Notes: a model not told the origin generated them from the letters alone. A stretch of DNA of 64,000 nucleotides from Whalleya microplaca (GCA_022497155.1 MU385711.1:1264673-1328672), one strand, 5' to 3'. Positions 37,039-49,619 are shown, counted from the first letter of the stretch. Made by a program: numbers and translations.

Positions 37039-37911
37039 GTAAACACTTAGTAGCGGAGGTTTAACTCATCGTCTAGCAGGACATGGTCCGATGCCCTCAG
37101 ACAAAAATCTTTATCGTGGTATTAGTTGTAGCATAGCAAGAGCACATTCCATAGCGTCGAATCCTAGAAGATTTAACGGCTTGGTCTGAAGACCTCGGAT
37201 ATGTTGAACTGTCTCGTTAAGGTAAATATCTCGATATATCAATCCTTTCCGCATTCATAAGAGATCTACCCTCATGATGAACTCCATAAGACAATGTAGG
37301 AATAACATCACGATGAACATGTTCGTTCTAGTGAACCGTGTCACTCTCTTAGATAGGCTGTGGCAGCACGATACGTGTCTGAGTCTACCGGGATCTCCCA
37401 ATTTCGCCCATCTAGTGAGCAACATCCAGAGCCATCAGCCTAATTGACTCGGCCTAGTCTAGCTATGCGTTTGATACTGTCGATATAGGGATAAGTGCAC
37501 TACTACAGACCTTCAAGGAGGCTATATAATATCATATGTTGTAACATGCGCTGAGTCATTCCTATATCATTTTTCCTTATTTCCTACATTGATTATAACG
37601 TGGTAACTATCCAATTGTCTGGACCAAGCGAGTGATCAGAGCTTTCACATGGAGTGACAGTTGTATGGGGTCGGATCGTTCATGACCTCGTAGGTAAGAA
37701 CGAACACATCTTGCAGCACTAGGAGGCCCTTGGAATGTGGCCTCAGACCTGGCAGCGAATAAGCCTAGACGCCTAACAGGATGATGGCAGTATTCCTAGT
37801 AGTATATTTAACACCGGACGAAGCAGTAACAGGGCATACTCTCATACCCCCCTATCGGGTATGTAACGTGCTAAGCTCAATATATTGAATTTCTACGCAG
37901 CAATTCGAACA

Positions 37912-38085
37912 CTATGACATACCTACATACTGATATACTGGGCGCCCCTGCTTTTCCCTCCTGCTTTGCCTTCCTGGTAGCCTCGCGTTCGGTATATTGC
38001 CCACCAACACAATCTTGTCTCCCACTTGCATACCATCGTAGTTAACCGTCTCATCGTATATTGTTCCCTCAACCATAATACACAT
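37912..38085 (-). CDS. 57-residue ORF, hypothetical
   Basis: ATG at 38085 to TAG at 37912. MCIMVEGTIYDETVNYDGMQ and VGDKIVLVGNIPNARL look like a small beta domain, followed by a basic tail. Isolated in the desert, so likely a fragment or orphan small gene. Confidence 0.28.
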   Translation of the reverse strand: MCIMVEGTIYDETVNYDGMQVGDKIVLVGNIPNARLPGRQSRREKQGRPVYQYVGMS

Positions 38086-38379
38086 CGGCAGCTTGAACGG
38101 TTATGATCGTCACGTCTCGTTGGGTCTCGTGTATAGGGTCTCGAAATACGGCGTGCTCGGGTATGCGCGCTCGGGTATACCGGCAACTGAAAAAAAAATT
38201 TGATGCAGTTGCTATCTCCCAGGGAGCAGGGTCATAATCTTGTTAAATGGGATGGTATACTGAATTGTGTGTACTGAGAACTTGAAAGCGGCTACTAGGT
38301 GACTGGATGACTAGATAACTAAGTGGCTAGGTTAACGGACAACCAAACAAGGACATTTTGACTTGAGTAACACGCAGAG

Positions 38380-38545
38380 TGACTTAAAGGTGAAATTTAA
38401 GCTCCGAAAGTAAAAGGGGACGGTCAACTAAATATAGTCGCACGCACCCCTTGTAGGTAACCTAAGCCCCTAAGCCCCACTACAAGACTTCGACATGATG
38501 GGAAGCTATTATACGAATTGGGCATGATTAGGAACTTATTCCATC
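38380..38545 (+). repeat. Dispersed repeat copy B (partner at about 7.95-8.1 kb)
   Basis: Diverged direct partner of the copy near 8 kb, keeping the same block order around AGTCGCACG and CGACATGATGGGAAGC. See copy A. Confidence 0.45.
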
Positions 38546-40128
38546 AAAGCTTCATGCAAGCAGTGTTCATGATCATAGCTAGGGTCGAAATACCTGCTAT
38601 TTCAAATTGCTGCATTACCCAGTGAGAAGGGAATGCGAAAGAAGGTTAAATTATAGGTAGTAGGGTTTAACTAAGATAGTCAACAACTTAACATACGAGT
38701 ACTTAGCCTCAATTAAGGCAATACTGAATCTTCTGTGATACCTGCATTATGCTTGTTATAATATGCTATATGTCACTACAATTAAGTCACCAGCTCGAGG
38801 CTTAGAAAACTTGCTCTGTGATTACTCATCATTTTTTATGCAGCGAGCATATAATAAGCTCCAGACCAACTATAAAGCTCATCACTTAAGGGTCTAAGAC
38901 ACATAGTTCAGCTAGGGTCTTGGATAGTGTCTTTGATTTATTATACACTGCATATACTATGTACTACTAGTTCTTTTGCAAGATACATTAATTAGGGCTA
39001 ACATCATATAAGCAATATTATTAATCAAGTCCTTGGACAAACAAATATTTCCTGCTAGGTGTGTTGAATGTTAATCTTAAAGTGCATCTCTTGGGATCAT
39101 GGCAGCAAACGTATGGAGATATCCTCTTACACGAGTATCGTCTAATGCCAATATCCCATGGGTCAGGCATATATTTTACTTCTATTTATGCAAGACGGTG
39201 ACTACTCATGTATAAAGTACTGAGCAACATGAAATATATGTTCGACCCCTAAAAAAACTAAGATAGTAAAGATGGCAAGGACATCCCAGATAACCCCATA
39301 TCATCGAAAATAAGCTCGTTGTTCCTGAATTAAAGCAACGTAATTTAAACGACAAGAAAACGCAGGTTTACATTAATAGTAGCATATATGAGAATATATA
39401 CAGAAATGAAAACTCAAAATTTATATTTTCACGCCAAAAACAATCATCGGTCAGTATGAATTGAATGGGCGTTACGAGTTTAGTACATTGCAAATAATAT
39501 TGTGGTCTTGTAAAGATTGATCTTACCCATAATAGCCAACAGGATAAGCAAACGATATATATTTGGGATGGTCAATGTAAGGACCCTGAAGCAGCCACTT
39601 CCCGTATACTAATACTCGGCTGCCTCTGTCGATTACGAAAAGATTTTACTAGCATCTGCCATTGTTTTCAATAGTACCACAGTTTTCAGGCAATAACCAT
39701 GATAAAAAAGAGGATTAAGATCCGTTTCACGTGCTATGTGTCCATCGGCAACAAAATTTGTGTCCCGTCCCTCGGAGGAAGAGCAAAGCAACATAGTGGA
39801 AGTCGGCGAAGCCGCCTTGTCTAGAACTGGGAAGAAGAGATCTCGAAACGCTAGAGCATCATAATCTACTGAAGCGAGGAGGGGGAAATGGATTTCGGCA
39901 CTACGAAGAGGGAAAAGAAGATTCTTGTATCCTAGTTTTGCGCCTACCCAGGTCGAGATTCATCAGATGCGAAGACTATACTCTCTACGGCAAAAACGGG
40001 GCTGATAGGATTTCCAAATGGCTCAGGGGAGAGCTAGGTATCAGCCCGTATGTACGAGCGGGTGAAGTTGCCCAAAATGGAGATCTAATCTAATTAGACG
40101 TTGATCTAGTTTACTGGATAAGCAGGGA

Positions 40129-40410
40129 TCAAGGCTTTAGTGGTTTTAAGGCTAGATCAAGGATCACAACTTCTGCACCTAGTGAGTAGTCTGGCCTCAA
40201 TATTGTCTGTGCTGTCTGTGCTTCAAGTGAGTGTAAGCCAATCGAAGCTGTGAGCACGTGACTCGGGTCTGAAGCCGTATCCATTGATATCCTTATTGCC
40301 TTATTAGCGTCTTCCGATTTGGGTAACCTATTAGTAGTCTTGTCGCTCTTGGAATTGTTTGTGGCAGTAAGCAAACAAAAGTCGAAGATCTTTTTGGCCT
40401 CTGTTTCACC
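40129..40410 (-). pseudogene. C-terminal coding fragment, unrecognised
   Basis: About 93 open codons without an ATG at the front, ending at TAG 40129. The text is coding-like: EAKKIFDFCLLTATNNSKSD, AIRISMDTASDPSHVLTAS, YSLGAEVVILDLALKPLKP. Probably the last exon of a lost gene or of a transposable element protein. Confidence 0.3.
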
Positions 40411-41283
40411 TTAATTCAAACTGCATCTGGGTATCGAGAGAGTCAAATGAGACCCAAGATTATACATATGTATAAGAATCTCATAATAACGCGAGTACGT
40501 CTTTGATAATCGAAGCTGGAGATCGGTATACTATGTAACGAATCTGCATTCGCCTAGCGAAACCCTTTTCGGGATAAGAGCAGATCCTAGGTTGCATCGA
40601 CTACTTTCAGATACCCGAATGACCATCCAGATTGCGCAACCCGACATCTGATAAAGATCATGCATGGTGAGATCGTCCAGACGTCGGACATATAGCCGCA
40701 TCCTGGTTCCATTACATACAGACAACTCCAAATTATATCACCTATCAAACGCATAAACCTAGGGAGTGGGTAGTTTCCATGTCGTTTGTTCAATCTCCTG
40801 GTCAGAGCTCCGAAGCGATGGAATTCCCCCGCTGGACTCTATTCAGAGAGTGACCTAGTTTATAAGCTATATGTGCATACATCGTAACTTTGCACCGATC
40901 GGCTGGATTCATTACCAGTCCAACATGAACTAGGCAAATCGATCCTTGCGTTCCGGAGAGCAAACCTGCTATGGATTGCGAACTAGTGAGGCCGCATTGA
41001 CTCGCGTTGTACGGAATACTACCATATCTAGATCCACCACTTGACGACCCTCATTATAGCCCTTGCAGAAGCGTGTCCGGTCAAGAGATCCACGTGTGCC
41101 AAATTTCTAGTTTGCGTACGGCTTAGAACATAAAGGCTTTCGATTCCTAGCTATCGCGCGAGCTATCGTAAAATCTTGTCCGACGTTTAGTTCTTGACCG
41201 TGTCTCTCCATCAGGCGTAGAGCGCCTTTGCGCAATATTGTTCTTCCAAATATCAACCAAGTGGCCAGCTGTGTCTAGACATC

Positions 41284-44200
41284 ATGGCTCCGTCTACTGA
41301 GTCTATACTCAGCCAGTGTCATAAGACGACTGTGCTTGGCAACAAAATATCAATCCACATGCTCGAGTACCTGGGCACCGTCGAGAAGCATTCGCATCAC
41401 TTCGACGAATTAGCACACGACTTTCTGGACACATGCCGGATAATGTGGTCCCTCGAAGCTGGTTTAAGCGAGTGCTCCAGAAACCATCAGAAGTTTCCAC
41501 AGGAAATGGTCTCGGAGCTCGACAGGAAGTTCAGGTCCGCCAACACAGACTTTCACGTGCTCGACCAAATGCTGAGCCGCCTCTTGGAATATGAGAAGAA
41601 GGGCACAATGGGAAAGCTTCAAAAGGGTTGGAGGAATATGTTCGCTCATGATGATGTCGAAAAGATGAGAGATAGCCTCGCGAAACTGAGAGACGCCCTG
41701 AGGATGAGTGCGCTCGTTTTCCAATGGTCTCTCGGGGACGCGAAGATAGACGAGTCGGTTGGTATCGGGTACACTGGTCTTGCTGCTGCACTAGAACGTA
41801 TGTCGCGAGGCAGATCGGTAATGGGCATTACAAAACTGAAGTCTCTTGATGTGAGCCATCAAGTGGAAGAGGTTGCACCTTGGCCGCTGCCACCTTTACC
41901 GTCTTTGCCATCCCAGAGCAAAAGCTCGACAGCAGATCATTCTATCCAACACTCTATCCAACAGTCCATCCAACAGTCCTCTCACCATTCCCCTCATTCT
42001 CACCACTCTTCTTCCCTTCATGGACGTGAAGAAGCTCAAGCCCCGAGCCTCCACTATTTGCCCGAAATACGCCGCCAAGATTCGTTATCCAACTATACCA
42101 TTAAGAGTGGTTCATCGCATGGTGCCAGGGACCGGGTGGTGTCGACAGTTGAGCCCTATGACAGACCTAACCTCCAAGACTCAATGAACTCAGGCGGTAT
42201 CACTGAGACAGAGACTCTTGTCGATGACATGGACTCACTGGACCTGCACAAGGTTATTCGTGTGAAGGCCGAGCCTTTCAAGATGCCGCGTTGGACTCCG
42301 CGCAGTACTCTTGGGGCTGATGCACCTGCTTTGAAGGACGCACTCCTATCTGCCGTGGAGTCTAAGAACCATAAACAAGTCGAGCACTTGTTGGACCGTG
42401 GGGTGTCGCCTGATTGTGGCCCTAATACTCATATCCTAAACCATGCAGTTATAGGCCACGACGTGGAGACCGTTCGTCTTCTCCTGCTCTTTGGAGTCAA
42501 CCCCAATGCATCAGACAGTCATGGCAGGACTCCGCTACATTTAGCAGTCGAAGAGTCTTTTCTCGACGCTGCCACCATGTTGTTGAAGTGAGTCGTGAGA
42601 AGGACAATCTAGGCCACGATCCCTTCAAAGAGGATTGCTAACGGGAAAACACCATAGGTACGGAGCAGATCCAAACCTCGAGTCGGGGACAGAATCAACA
42701 ACGCCTCTTGCGACGGCCGTTGTTGAAGATAAATTCCAACTTTCGCGGGCTCTCCTCATATATGGAGGCGATGCCGATCATGTCATGGAGAATGGCGATA
42801 CACTCTTGCACACAGCGATCCTGAAGAAACGAACGAAGAAGACTATAGATATGCTTCTCAACTACGGCTCTGATGCCAATGCCAAGAACAGGGAAGGTCA
42901 TACGCCGCTCTTCGAAGCCATTCAGTCGAACCGTCTTGATATCGTTACGAGCCTCTTAGATCATGGCGCGAATCCCAACCTTCCCGGGCCCAAACACATG
43001 CTTTGGCCAGCAGCTGGTTTGCCCCGTATTCTAGAGCTACTCCTATCCCGCGGCGCCGACCACAAGAAAGCGCCCGGTCTAATGGAACTAGCGACATCTA
43101 TCAACAATATTGCCTCCATACGCGTGCTACTAAAGGCGGGTGTAGATCCGAATGCTAAGAAGGATGGCATATACACGCCACTTTGCTCGTCCATTCGCGA
43201 CAATCGTACCGACATATTTGACCTACTACTTGCGAGCGGTGCTGGTAAGAATTTTGCCCCTTTCTCATCCCACTATTTTAACTCATAATCCTCCCCGCGC
43301 CCACCCCTGAAGACATTCAAATTACATAGCACGTATTCGCATACTTTCTGGTATTTTAGATAAAACTGACACACGGTGTCTTCTACAGATCCCAACGTCC
43401 CAAGTGCTGAATATCCCACATTCAAGTGTGTGACGCATTACCGGACACAATACCTCGCGCCGCTCGTAGCCGCAGGTGCCGACCTCAACAATCCGAAAGG
43501 CATTCTAGAGACAGCGGTCCAGTGTAACAACATCGAAGCACTGACTTGGTTATTGAACAGCGGCAAAGTGTCGCCAAACGACAAGGCTCCCAAGACTAAC
43601 GCCACCCCGCTGACGACGGCAATCCGAGAGAACCGCGCTGATCTGGTGGTAAACGACTTTCGGCACACTCCTTCCACAGACAATTGCTGACACTCTGGCG
43701 TCGGCAGGACCTTCTCCTATCGCGTGGTGCTGATCCCAATGTCAGGGGGGAGAACTGGCCAGCATGCATGGCAGTGCAGCAGCCGGCTATCTTGAAGCGA
43801 TTATTACCAGCGCTTGCCGAGCCACGCGCCTTTAAAGGTGTGATGGAGATGGCTGTAGTAGCCAACCAACTAGAGAGTGTCAAGCTCCTCCTTAAGGCCG
43901 GAGTTAGCGTCGAGGACCGAAATGGTGGTGTCTTCTCACCATTGACAACAGCCATCCGCGAGGACCGCAAGGAGATCGTGCGATTCCTACTGGTAATAGC
44001 CCATGAAATCGGTCACTCGACTGGATGGTTGCTAACTTTGAACTTTAACAGGAAGAGGCTAATGCCGACGTTAACGCTCCCGGTGAGCACTTGCCTATCG
44101 TAAAGGCACTAAGACGAACACACGGAGCGGACCACGAGATTATCGAGCTGCTCTTGAACCACGGTGCAGACCCAAACAAGATATACCGTGGGCACAACGC

Positions 44201-44375
44201 CATCATTCAGGCTATCGAAAACGGCGACCCAGATGTTTTGAAAATGCTCGTGGATAAAGCCGGCGTTGACCTGAATGCCAAAGACGATGCTGGAATGACA
44301 GTGGCGGAGATCGCTGCGCATAGGGGTTGGGAAGAGGGCCGTAACATGATACTGGAGGCTAATCCCTCGCGGTAG
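41284..44375 (+). CDS. Ankyrin-repeat protein with helical N-terminal domain
   Basis: Large intracellular ankyrin protein, probably a regulator or incompatibility-type receptor. Exons 41284-42587, 42658-43244, 43389-43648, 43708-43992 and 44052-44375 join in frame to give 919 residues. The N-terminal 190 residues are all-helical with heptads (ILSQCHKTTVLGNKISIHML, DKMRDSLAK-type), resembling HeLo-like or STAND N-terminal domains, an inference. A low-complexity Ser/His/Gln linker follows (tandem SIQQ at about 220-235). From about residue 350 come ankyrin repeats (NPNASDSHGRTPLHLAVEES, NAKNREGHTPLFEAI, DPNAKKDGIYTPLCSSI, NKIYRGHNAIIQAIENGD). No NACHT or NB-ARC motif is present. The gene looks intact. 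Confidence 0.85.
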
Positions 44376-44680
44376 ACATCGACAGGCACACTGCATCATG
44401 CTAATTTCCTTTAGTTTGTCGTTCTGGTTTGCTTTTGATATCCACCTGTCCCATGGGGTATTTTGGCCTGTATGGACAGTTAGTGGATGATAACATGTCG
44501 AATCGATTCATACGTCCCCTTTGTCCACGAGGAATTTTATGCAGACTTATTACAGCTACATGGCAACAGAACATATGAATTAATAGATAGTAACAATGTA
44601 TATCCCGACTCTAAGAACTCTATGGAATCTCGGAACTCTTCTTTATCTGTTTGTCACAAGGGACTGTCATCTACAATTAT
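44376..44680. other. Short intergenic gap between convergent genes
   Basis: 305 bp of 3' flanks for the ankyrin gene (+) and the oxygenase gene (-). Nothing else seen. Confidence 0.6.
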
Positions 44681-46986
44681 CTACCGACTATTGCCTCTCT
44701 CCCGGCATCTCCGCCTTTTAGTAGAGATTCCAGTCTGGTCACCCTCGCTCCTCTCCGCGTCAGCATCAGAAGTGCTATCATTCCTATGTTTGGGGTGCTT
44801 CTTGATGCGTCTAGTAGGTATCTCGTCTGTATCCTGGCTTTCGTCTTCTTCCCCCGTCTCGGTGTCATCTAAATGACGCTCGGGAATGCGCTCTCGTTCA
44901 TCTTCTGAATTTTGATCCTCTGGAAGACCATCCTCGAGATTTACGTTTAGGCAGCTATCAACAGCACTCGGTGTGCCGGTCGTGACGCGCTGACCCATTC
45001 TTCGTTTTGCCCATCTCCTTACGGCGTCATGTGTCACGCTCACTACAACGAAGCGCCTCCCGGTCCACCGAGTTATGGAATGCCGAAGCTCTCGGCCTCT
45101 GAGCTGAATGCTTCCCGGTGGGCTTTCGATTCGCAGGCCAAGTTCTCGCAAGAGTAGATCCCCGCCTTCAAAGTCGCCCACCGATACCAGACCTGCGAAT
45201 CCGTGGCGCCAGTCACCTTTGTCTTTGTGCTCGTTCGTCATCAAATTTATTAGTGCGGCTCGCATAACGAAGGGATCGTCGCTTCGTCTAGTCGCAAAGG
45301 GGATCTCAAGCTTGCTGACTTCCTTCGAGACATTGACATACTCAGCCAGTAACTGGGGATCCAGGAGGTTGAAGAAGAACCGAACGATCTCTGTGCAAGC
45401 ACCGAATGCACTATATCTCAGATTCAGCAACTGCATAAACACATGGCCCGGGTTGCCCGAATTATGCTGGATTCTTGAGACAAGATCCTTGCTCGCAAAT
45501 GGCGCATCTCTGCCACTAGGGTCGCCAATCATACAGCGACCACCGAAATGATAAACACCCGACTTAGCCAACCGAGGATCATTCTCTGGGTTTCTGTGAT
45601 CAAGATCTGGTCTTTGGGCAAGCCATTCTACCCAGTAGAGACCGTGACAAGTCATATCGGAGATAAGTACCGGCTGCAAAGTGCTAAAAGATTCCAAGGA
45701 GCAGGTGACCTCCTTTTCAATGCCTTTAGTTAGGAGACTACGAAAGCCATTGGAAAATGTAAATGCGATTACAGCACCTGTCATATCCAGGGCCATAAAG
45801 ATATCTGCTTTCACATGGTGAAAGAGCCCGTGGGTAACAGCGTATTCGTCCCTCTGAGATTGGTGATAAGGTGTCACGATAATAGGGGTATTAAAGATCC
45901 TTCGGATCTTAGATCTTTACACGATTTTTACTAGAGTGATCACGGCAGCACCTAAATGATCTTTGCACACACTGTAACTGTGATATAAGGATTAAACGCC
46001 GCCCTCGGAATACATTCTCGAACGATGCTTAGCATCTTTGAAAAGCTTGCATCCTTAGAATCGGAGGAATCTGCATCGATCTCCTTGCGAGCCCTTGCAT
46101 CTAGTTGCTCGTCGAGATAAAGCTGCTGTTGGGCCAGATCCCGTGCCTTCTTCCAGTAATCGTCTGTCCTTCCTCCTATTTGCCCCGCAAGACAAAGTAG
46201 AACCTGAGAAGTTACCCATTGCTCTACGCCGAGAGACGGTTTGTCTCCCATATTATTGCTGATCTCTCTCTCGAATGATTTGGAGGTTGGGAGGTCGTTG
46301 TATGGTTTTCCGATTTTCCCATAAACATCTGCATCATCGAATGTAGCCTTCGTAACAGCACGGCCATTCAACTTAAATGTTTCAATTTTTCGCCCATATT
46401 CGGTGAACTCTTGAAATGAGCCACTGTCTGCGATTTCTGGTGCCGGCTTAGTCTTGATGTTGATAATGTCTTGCGCGAGTTGGACAACAGATGGCTCTTG
46501 GGTATCTATATGCGTATTATCCTCGAAGTCACCTACGACAAGCGATCTGTCGTCTGGAAAGCCAATATTCGTGAACGAATGCTGTGTTGAACCTGAAACT
46601 GGGCCCTTCTTCTGCTTGCCTTGTTTCACCTTTTTCGGCCACTTCCCAGTACCATCATACATTGACTTTATTGACAGACTAGAACCATCGTGGTTCCCGT
46701 AAGCTCCCCCATGGAGGCTCTCTTGAGCTTGTTGGTCTTCCTCTCGAACCGGAAGAAGGGCCGCGTGGTTGTCTGTGGTTCCATCATTGCCGTGACTACG
46801 AGTCTCTCTTGCTTTGCGTCGACATTTCGCAAGTGCCTTATATGCAAATGTGGCTATATCAATCGCCTTTTGGTCTTTCTCTGGGCTTCTCTCTAGCGTG
46901 ATGTTTTCGGTTGTATAACGAGGTGGACATGGGTGCTGAGTCGACGCCGGTGTTGGAGGTATTACGATACTGCTGGTTTGGGACAT
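44681..46986 (-). CDS. 2OG-Fe(II) dioxygenase-like gene, interrupted by repeat at frame break
   Basis: Exon-like part 1 (46986-45983) encodes a nuclear-type N-terminus with SPEKDQKAIDIATFAYKALA and a KWPKKVKQGKQKKG basic patch. Part 2 (about 45877-44681) holds a double-stranded beta-helix oxygenase domain: HKDKGDW (H217, D219 counted from the GTG at 45877), GDFEGGDLLL, PPGSIQLRGRELRHSI (H266) and GRRFVVVSVTH (R275), the HxD..H..R set for iron and 2-oxoglutarate. The C-terminus is acidic then basic (RRIKKHPKHRN). Such domains occur in TET/JBP-like and other nuclear dioxygenases. A 107-bp repeat lies exactly between the parts. Splicing could remove it in part (GTGTGC donor; AAAG or CTAAG acceptor), or the gene may be broken. 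Confidence 0.65.
45876..45982 (-). repeat. Short dispersed repeat, copy 1, at the oxygenase frame break
   Basis: Read on the minus strand it begins CACAGTTACAGTGTGTGCAA and ends CCCCTATTATCGT. Over its first 55 bases it differs from copy 2 (49951-50087) at one position. Copies lie in opposite orientation 4 kb apart. No clear terminal inverted repeats. Confidence 0.75.
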
Positions 46987-48143
46987 CTTGCCGTAACGTA
47001 TAATGCATTACCGTTCAGTCGACTAAAATACAACATAAATTTGCACCATGGTGATTGATGGTACATGTTGAATGTTGAGTGAGATGCCATTGAACGAGGA
47101 CATGGTTTACTATTTTCAAAAAATGTGTCAAAAATATCGAACGCAAACAAAGAGCTCCAAACGCGTCTCCAGGACACCAGCGTGTCTACTACGACCCAAA
47201 ATTATCCACAGCCAACCATACTATTCTTTCATTAAGGAAAAGAATATAGAAAAGATGCATTAGCTAGATTTGGAGCTGCGGCTGTCGCATTGGATGCTAG
47301 TGGAAACCGATAGCAGCCTTTGAATTCATGGTACAGTAGCATGCGCTCATTGAAAAAGATACCACGATACCCCTCGAGAGGCTTTTAAGACACTTTACAA
47401 GTGTATATCCAAATTGAGAAGACCTTGTTACATATGCTCATGGGGTGCAAGACCATCATTCCGTTCTCCTTCATTAGTCGCTTAGATACGTTTGCCTCCG
47501 TGTTCCCGGCCAGGTGACTTGAATATGAACCACAAACAAAGCGTGATATTAGTCAGTATCCTCGAAGTTTTACCAAGTACTCATTACACCATTCAGCCGT
47601 CCCACGGTAGTTGACATCAGCTGGAATCCAAGGCAATTCCTTTCGTTTGTTGGCTGTTAGATGATCGTATATGTCCACCATGATCTTGCTTTGGTATAGA
47701 ATTTATGAAGATATAGATCACTAGAAATTTCAACAACTACTTGATGATCTAATGTTGTACAAAAACTTAGATTTACCGGTAAGTGACTCACAGCTAACTT
47801 AAATGCTCCTCAAAAATGACTACTTAGGGTGATAATATAATACAAACAATGTCCAGTCTGCTTCACTCGAGTCACATTTGCTCAAACTTGCTTTCCATAG
47901 TTACATGGACGATAAGGCATTGACTCACCCTAATCATCTTATGATGAGTCGCCACACGGTGCAAAGATCAATGAAATAGACTGGTCTCTAGTTGGTATAA
48001 GAAGATACCTTCACTACCCCCAGTCTAAGTCCAGCTATATGCCACAAGCCAGCCCTCTATATCTATATATATCATCTCTACAGTCGGTCCCAGCTCAGAT
48101 TCAGTTCCCACCGTCCGGAGTTTTCAACTTTGCAACTCGAGCC
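46987..48143. other. Intergenic between divergent island genes
   Basis: 1.2 kb between the oxygenase and orphan gene starts, so it should hold both promoters. The orphan gene could also start in frame at 48039. No other gene is supported. Confidence 0.5.
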
Positions 48144-49619
48144 ATGGCATCACTTGACGCCCATCAGTATTCAATATTCCTCACAGATGTCGGAGGCGCA
48201 ACTTCGGAAATCTTGAAGAGTAAAGTCAAGGAATGTGACTCTACTATTTCTCAGCAAATCAGATCGGCGGTCGACAGTCTAGCCCAGGGACATGGCTTCA
48301 CACGAGGTGCGAAGGCCATGAGCCACTCATAGTTCTTGCTGTTCGATTCTAACTTTCAGCAGAGACCTACACATTTTCAGAAGATACATTGTCACGATTG
48401 ATCTTCGCCATCGTCGACAAGGTCGTAGAGTATGCTCATTCAGGATTCCCAATGGGGTCAGCCTATCACTCAAGAGAGATCGAAGTCCTTGCCAATACTA
48501 CGAACGAGTTACGCAAACTTATGAAAGAAACTGTTGGGTGCAACGGGAAGGGGTTTGACAGGCAATTGCGAGCAGCAGTCGGTAAACATGTTCAACTACT
48601 ATATTCCTACATGGAGCGTAAGTTCCAACTTTCCCTCGATTACATGCATATGCTGACACATTCACACAGCTCGTACTGTAGCCCAACTCGCATCTGAGAG
48701 GATTATTAATGGCATGATAGAACAACTGACGCAACATCTCACCTTGTACGATTTCTGTCTTAAGTGTGCTTCCAGATCACCCAATCGAGCAATTTTTTAC
48801 CTAAACACAGAAACCATTATGGTATGTGCGTTTGAAAAAGGAATACAGCTTGTACATGAGAACATACGCGACGCCATACCGTTTATTATCCAGGGCGCGG
48901 AGTGTGTCAACTACGGCCGGGCAGACTTAGCAACATTGTGCGTGTGGAACATAGATGCGGAAGAGGCTGTGCACTTGACTGGGGCGGAAAGGATACGTTT
49001 CAGGCACCGTCTTTCTGGCAGAGGCCTAGCATTCGACATCAAACGGTGGCTTCGTTGGGAGGAAGGGCTCGACAGTGTCGGTCGTGCCTTATCGATTCAG
49101 CTCACAGCAATGAGATCAGCGCCACAAGCTTCAACGAATTCCAGTACTGCTGATTGGATAAACTTCACATTGGATAAAATCAAGGAGGCGCGCCAAACGA
49201 TGGCCGAGCTCACTGCTGTTAGAATCAAAGTGAGGGACGGAGCTTTACGCCTGTGTCGGGAACCTACGCACTATCAAGAGATCTTTCGCGATATGATGGC
49301 TCTGTCTTATCAATATGATAAGAGATACATCTGGTCCTGTATCCTCGACGGGGTATGCGAAGTGCTAGTTGATTACACATACTGGAACTCCGCAGAATAT
49401 AGACTGATGACTCGTTCTTTACTCCGGTTTCTGGACGAGCTCATTCGCCGATCAGAAGATGTGCCGGCTGCGAAGATAACGTTTGCCAATGCCGTTGTAG
49501 CTTTCCAACGTATGGCTACCAAAGTGTCCTTTCTTCTCTCCTCGTTATATTCCCCCTTAAAGCTAACATCTGTCGTTCTTTAGGTCGAAGCTCTTTTATC
49601 GCCATACCCCATGTCATGA
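48144..49619 (+). CDS. Orphan 429-residue protein, four exons
   Basis: Unrecognised intracellular protein. Exons 48144-48306, 48381-48617, 48670-49523 and 49584-49619 join in frame to 429 residues; an earlier in-frame ATG at 48039 would add 35 residues. It is mostly helical: DTLSRLIFAIVDKVVEYAHS, EIEVLANTTNELRKLMKE, KIKEARQTMAELTAVRIKVR, RLMTRSLLRFLDELIRRSED. No signal peptide, zinc motif or catalytic signature was seen. The C-terminus is unusually short after a final 36-nt exon (VEALLSPYPMS). Three clean introns argue for a real gene. It is the right-hand member of the accessory island beside the ankyrin and oxygenase genes. Confidence 0.65.

Larger units (their letters stand above)
34180..41283. 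other. Second gene desert, 7.1 kb
   Basis: No complete gene seen. Contents: a membrane-anchor-like ORF (34735-34938), a tRNA T-arm-like motif (about 35105-35160), G-rich tract (about 35400-35460), three coding-like fragments (36757-37038, 37912-38085, 40129-40410) and a dispersed repeat copy (about 38380-38545). The rest is TA-rich with stops in all frames. Confidence 0.5.
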
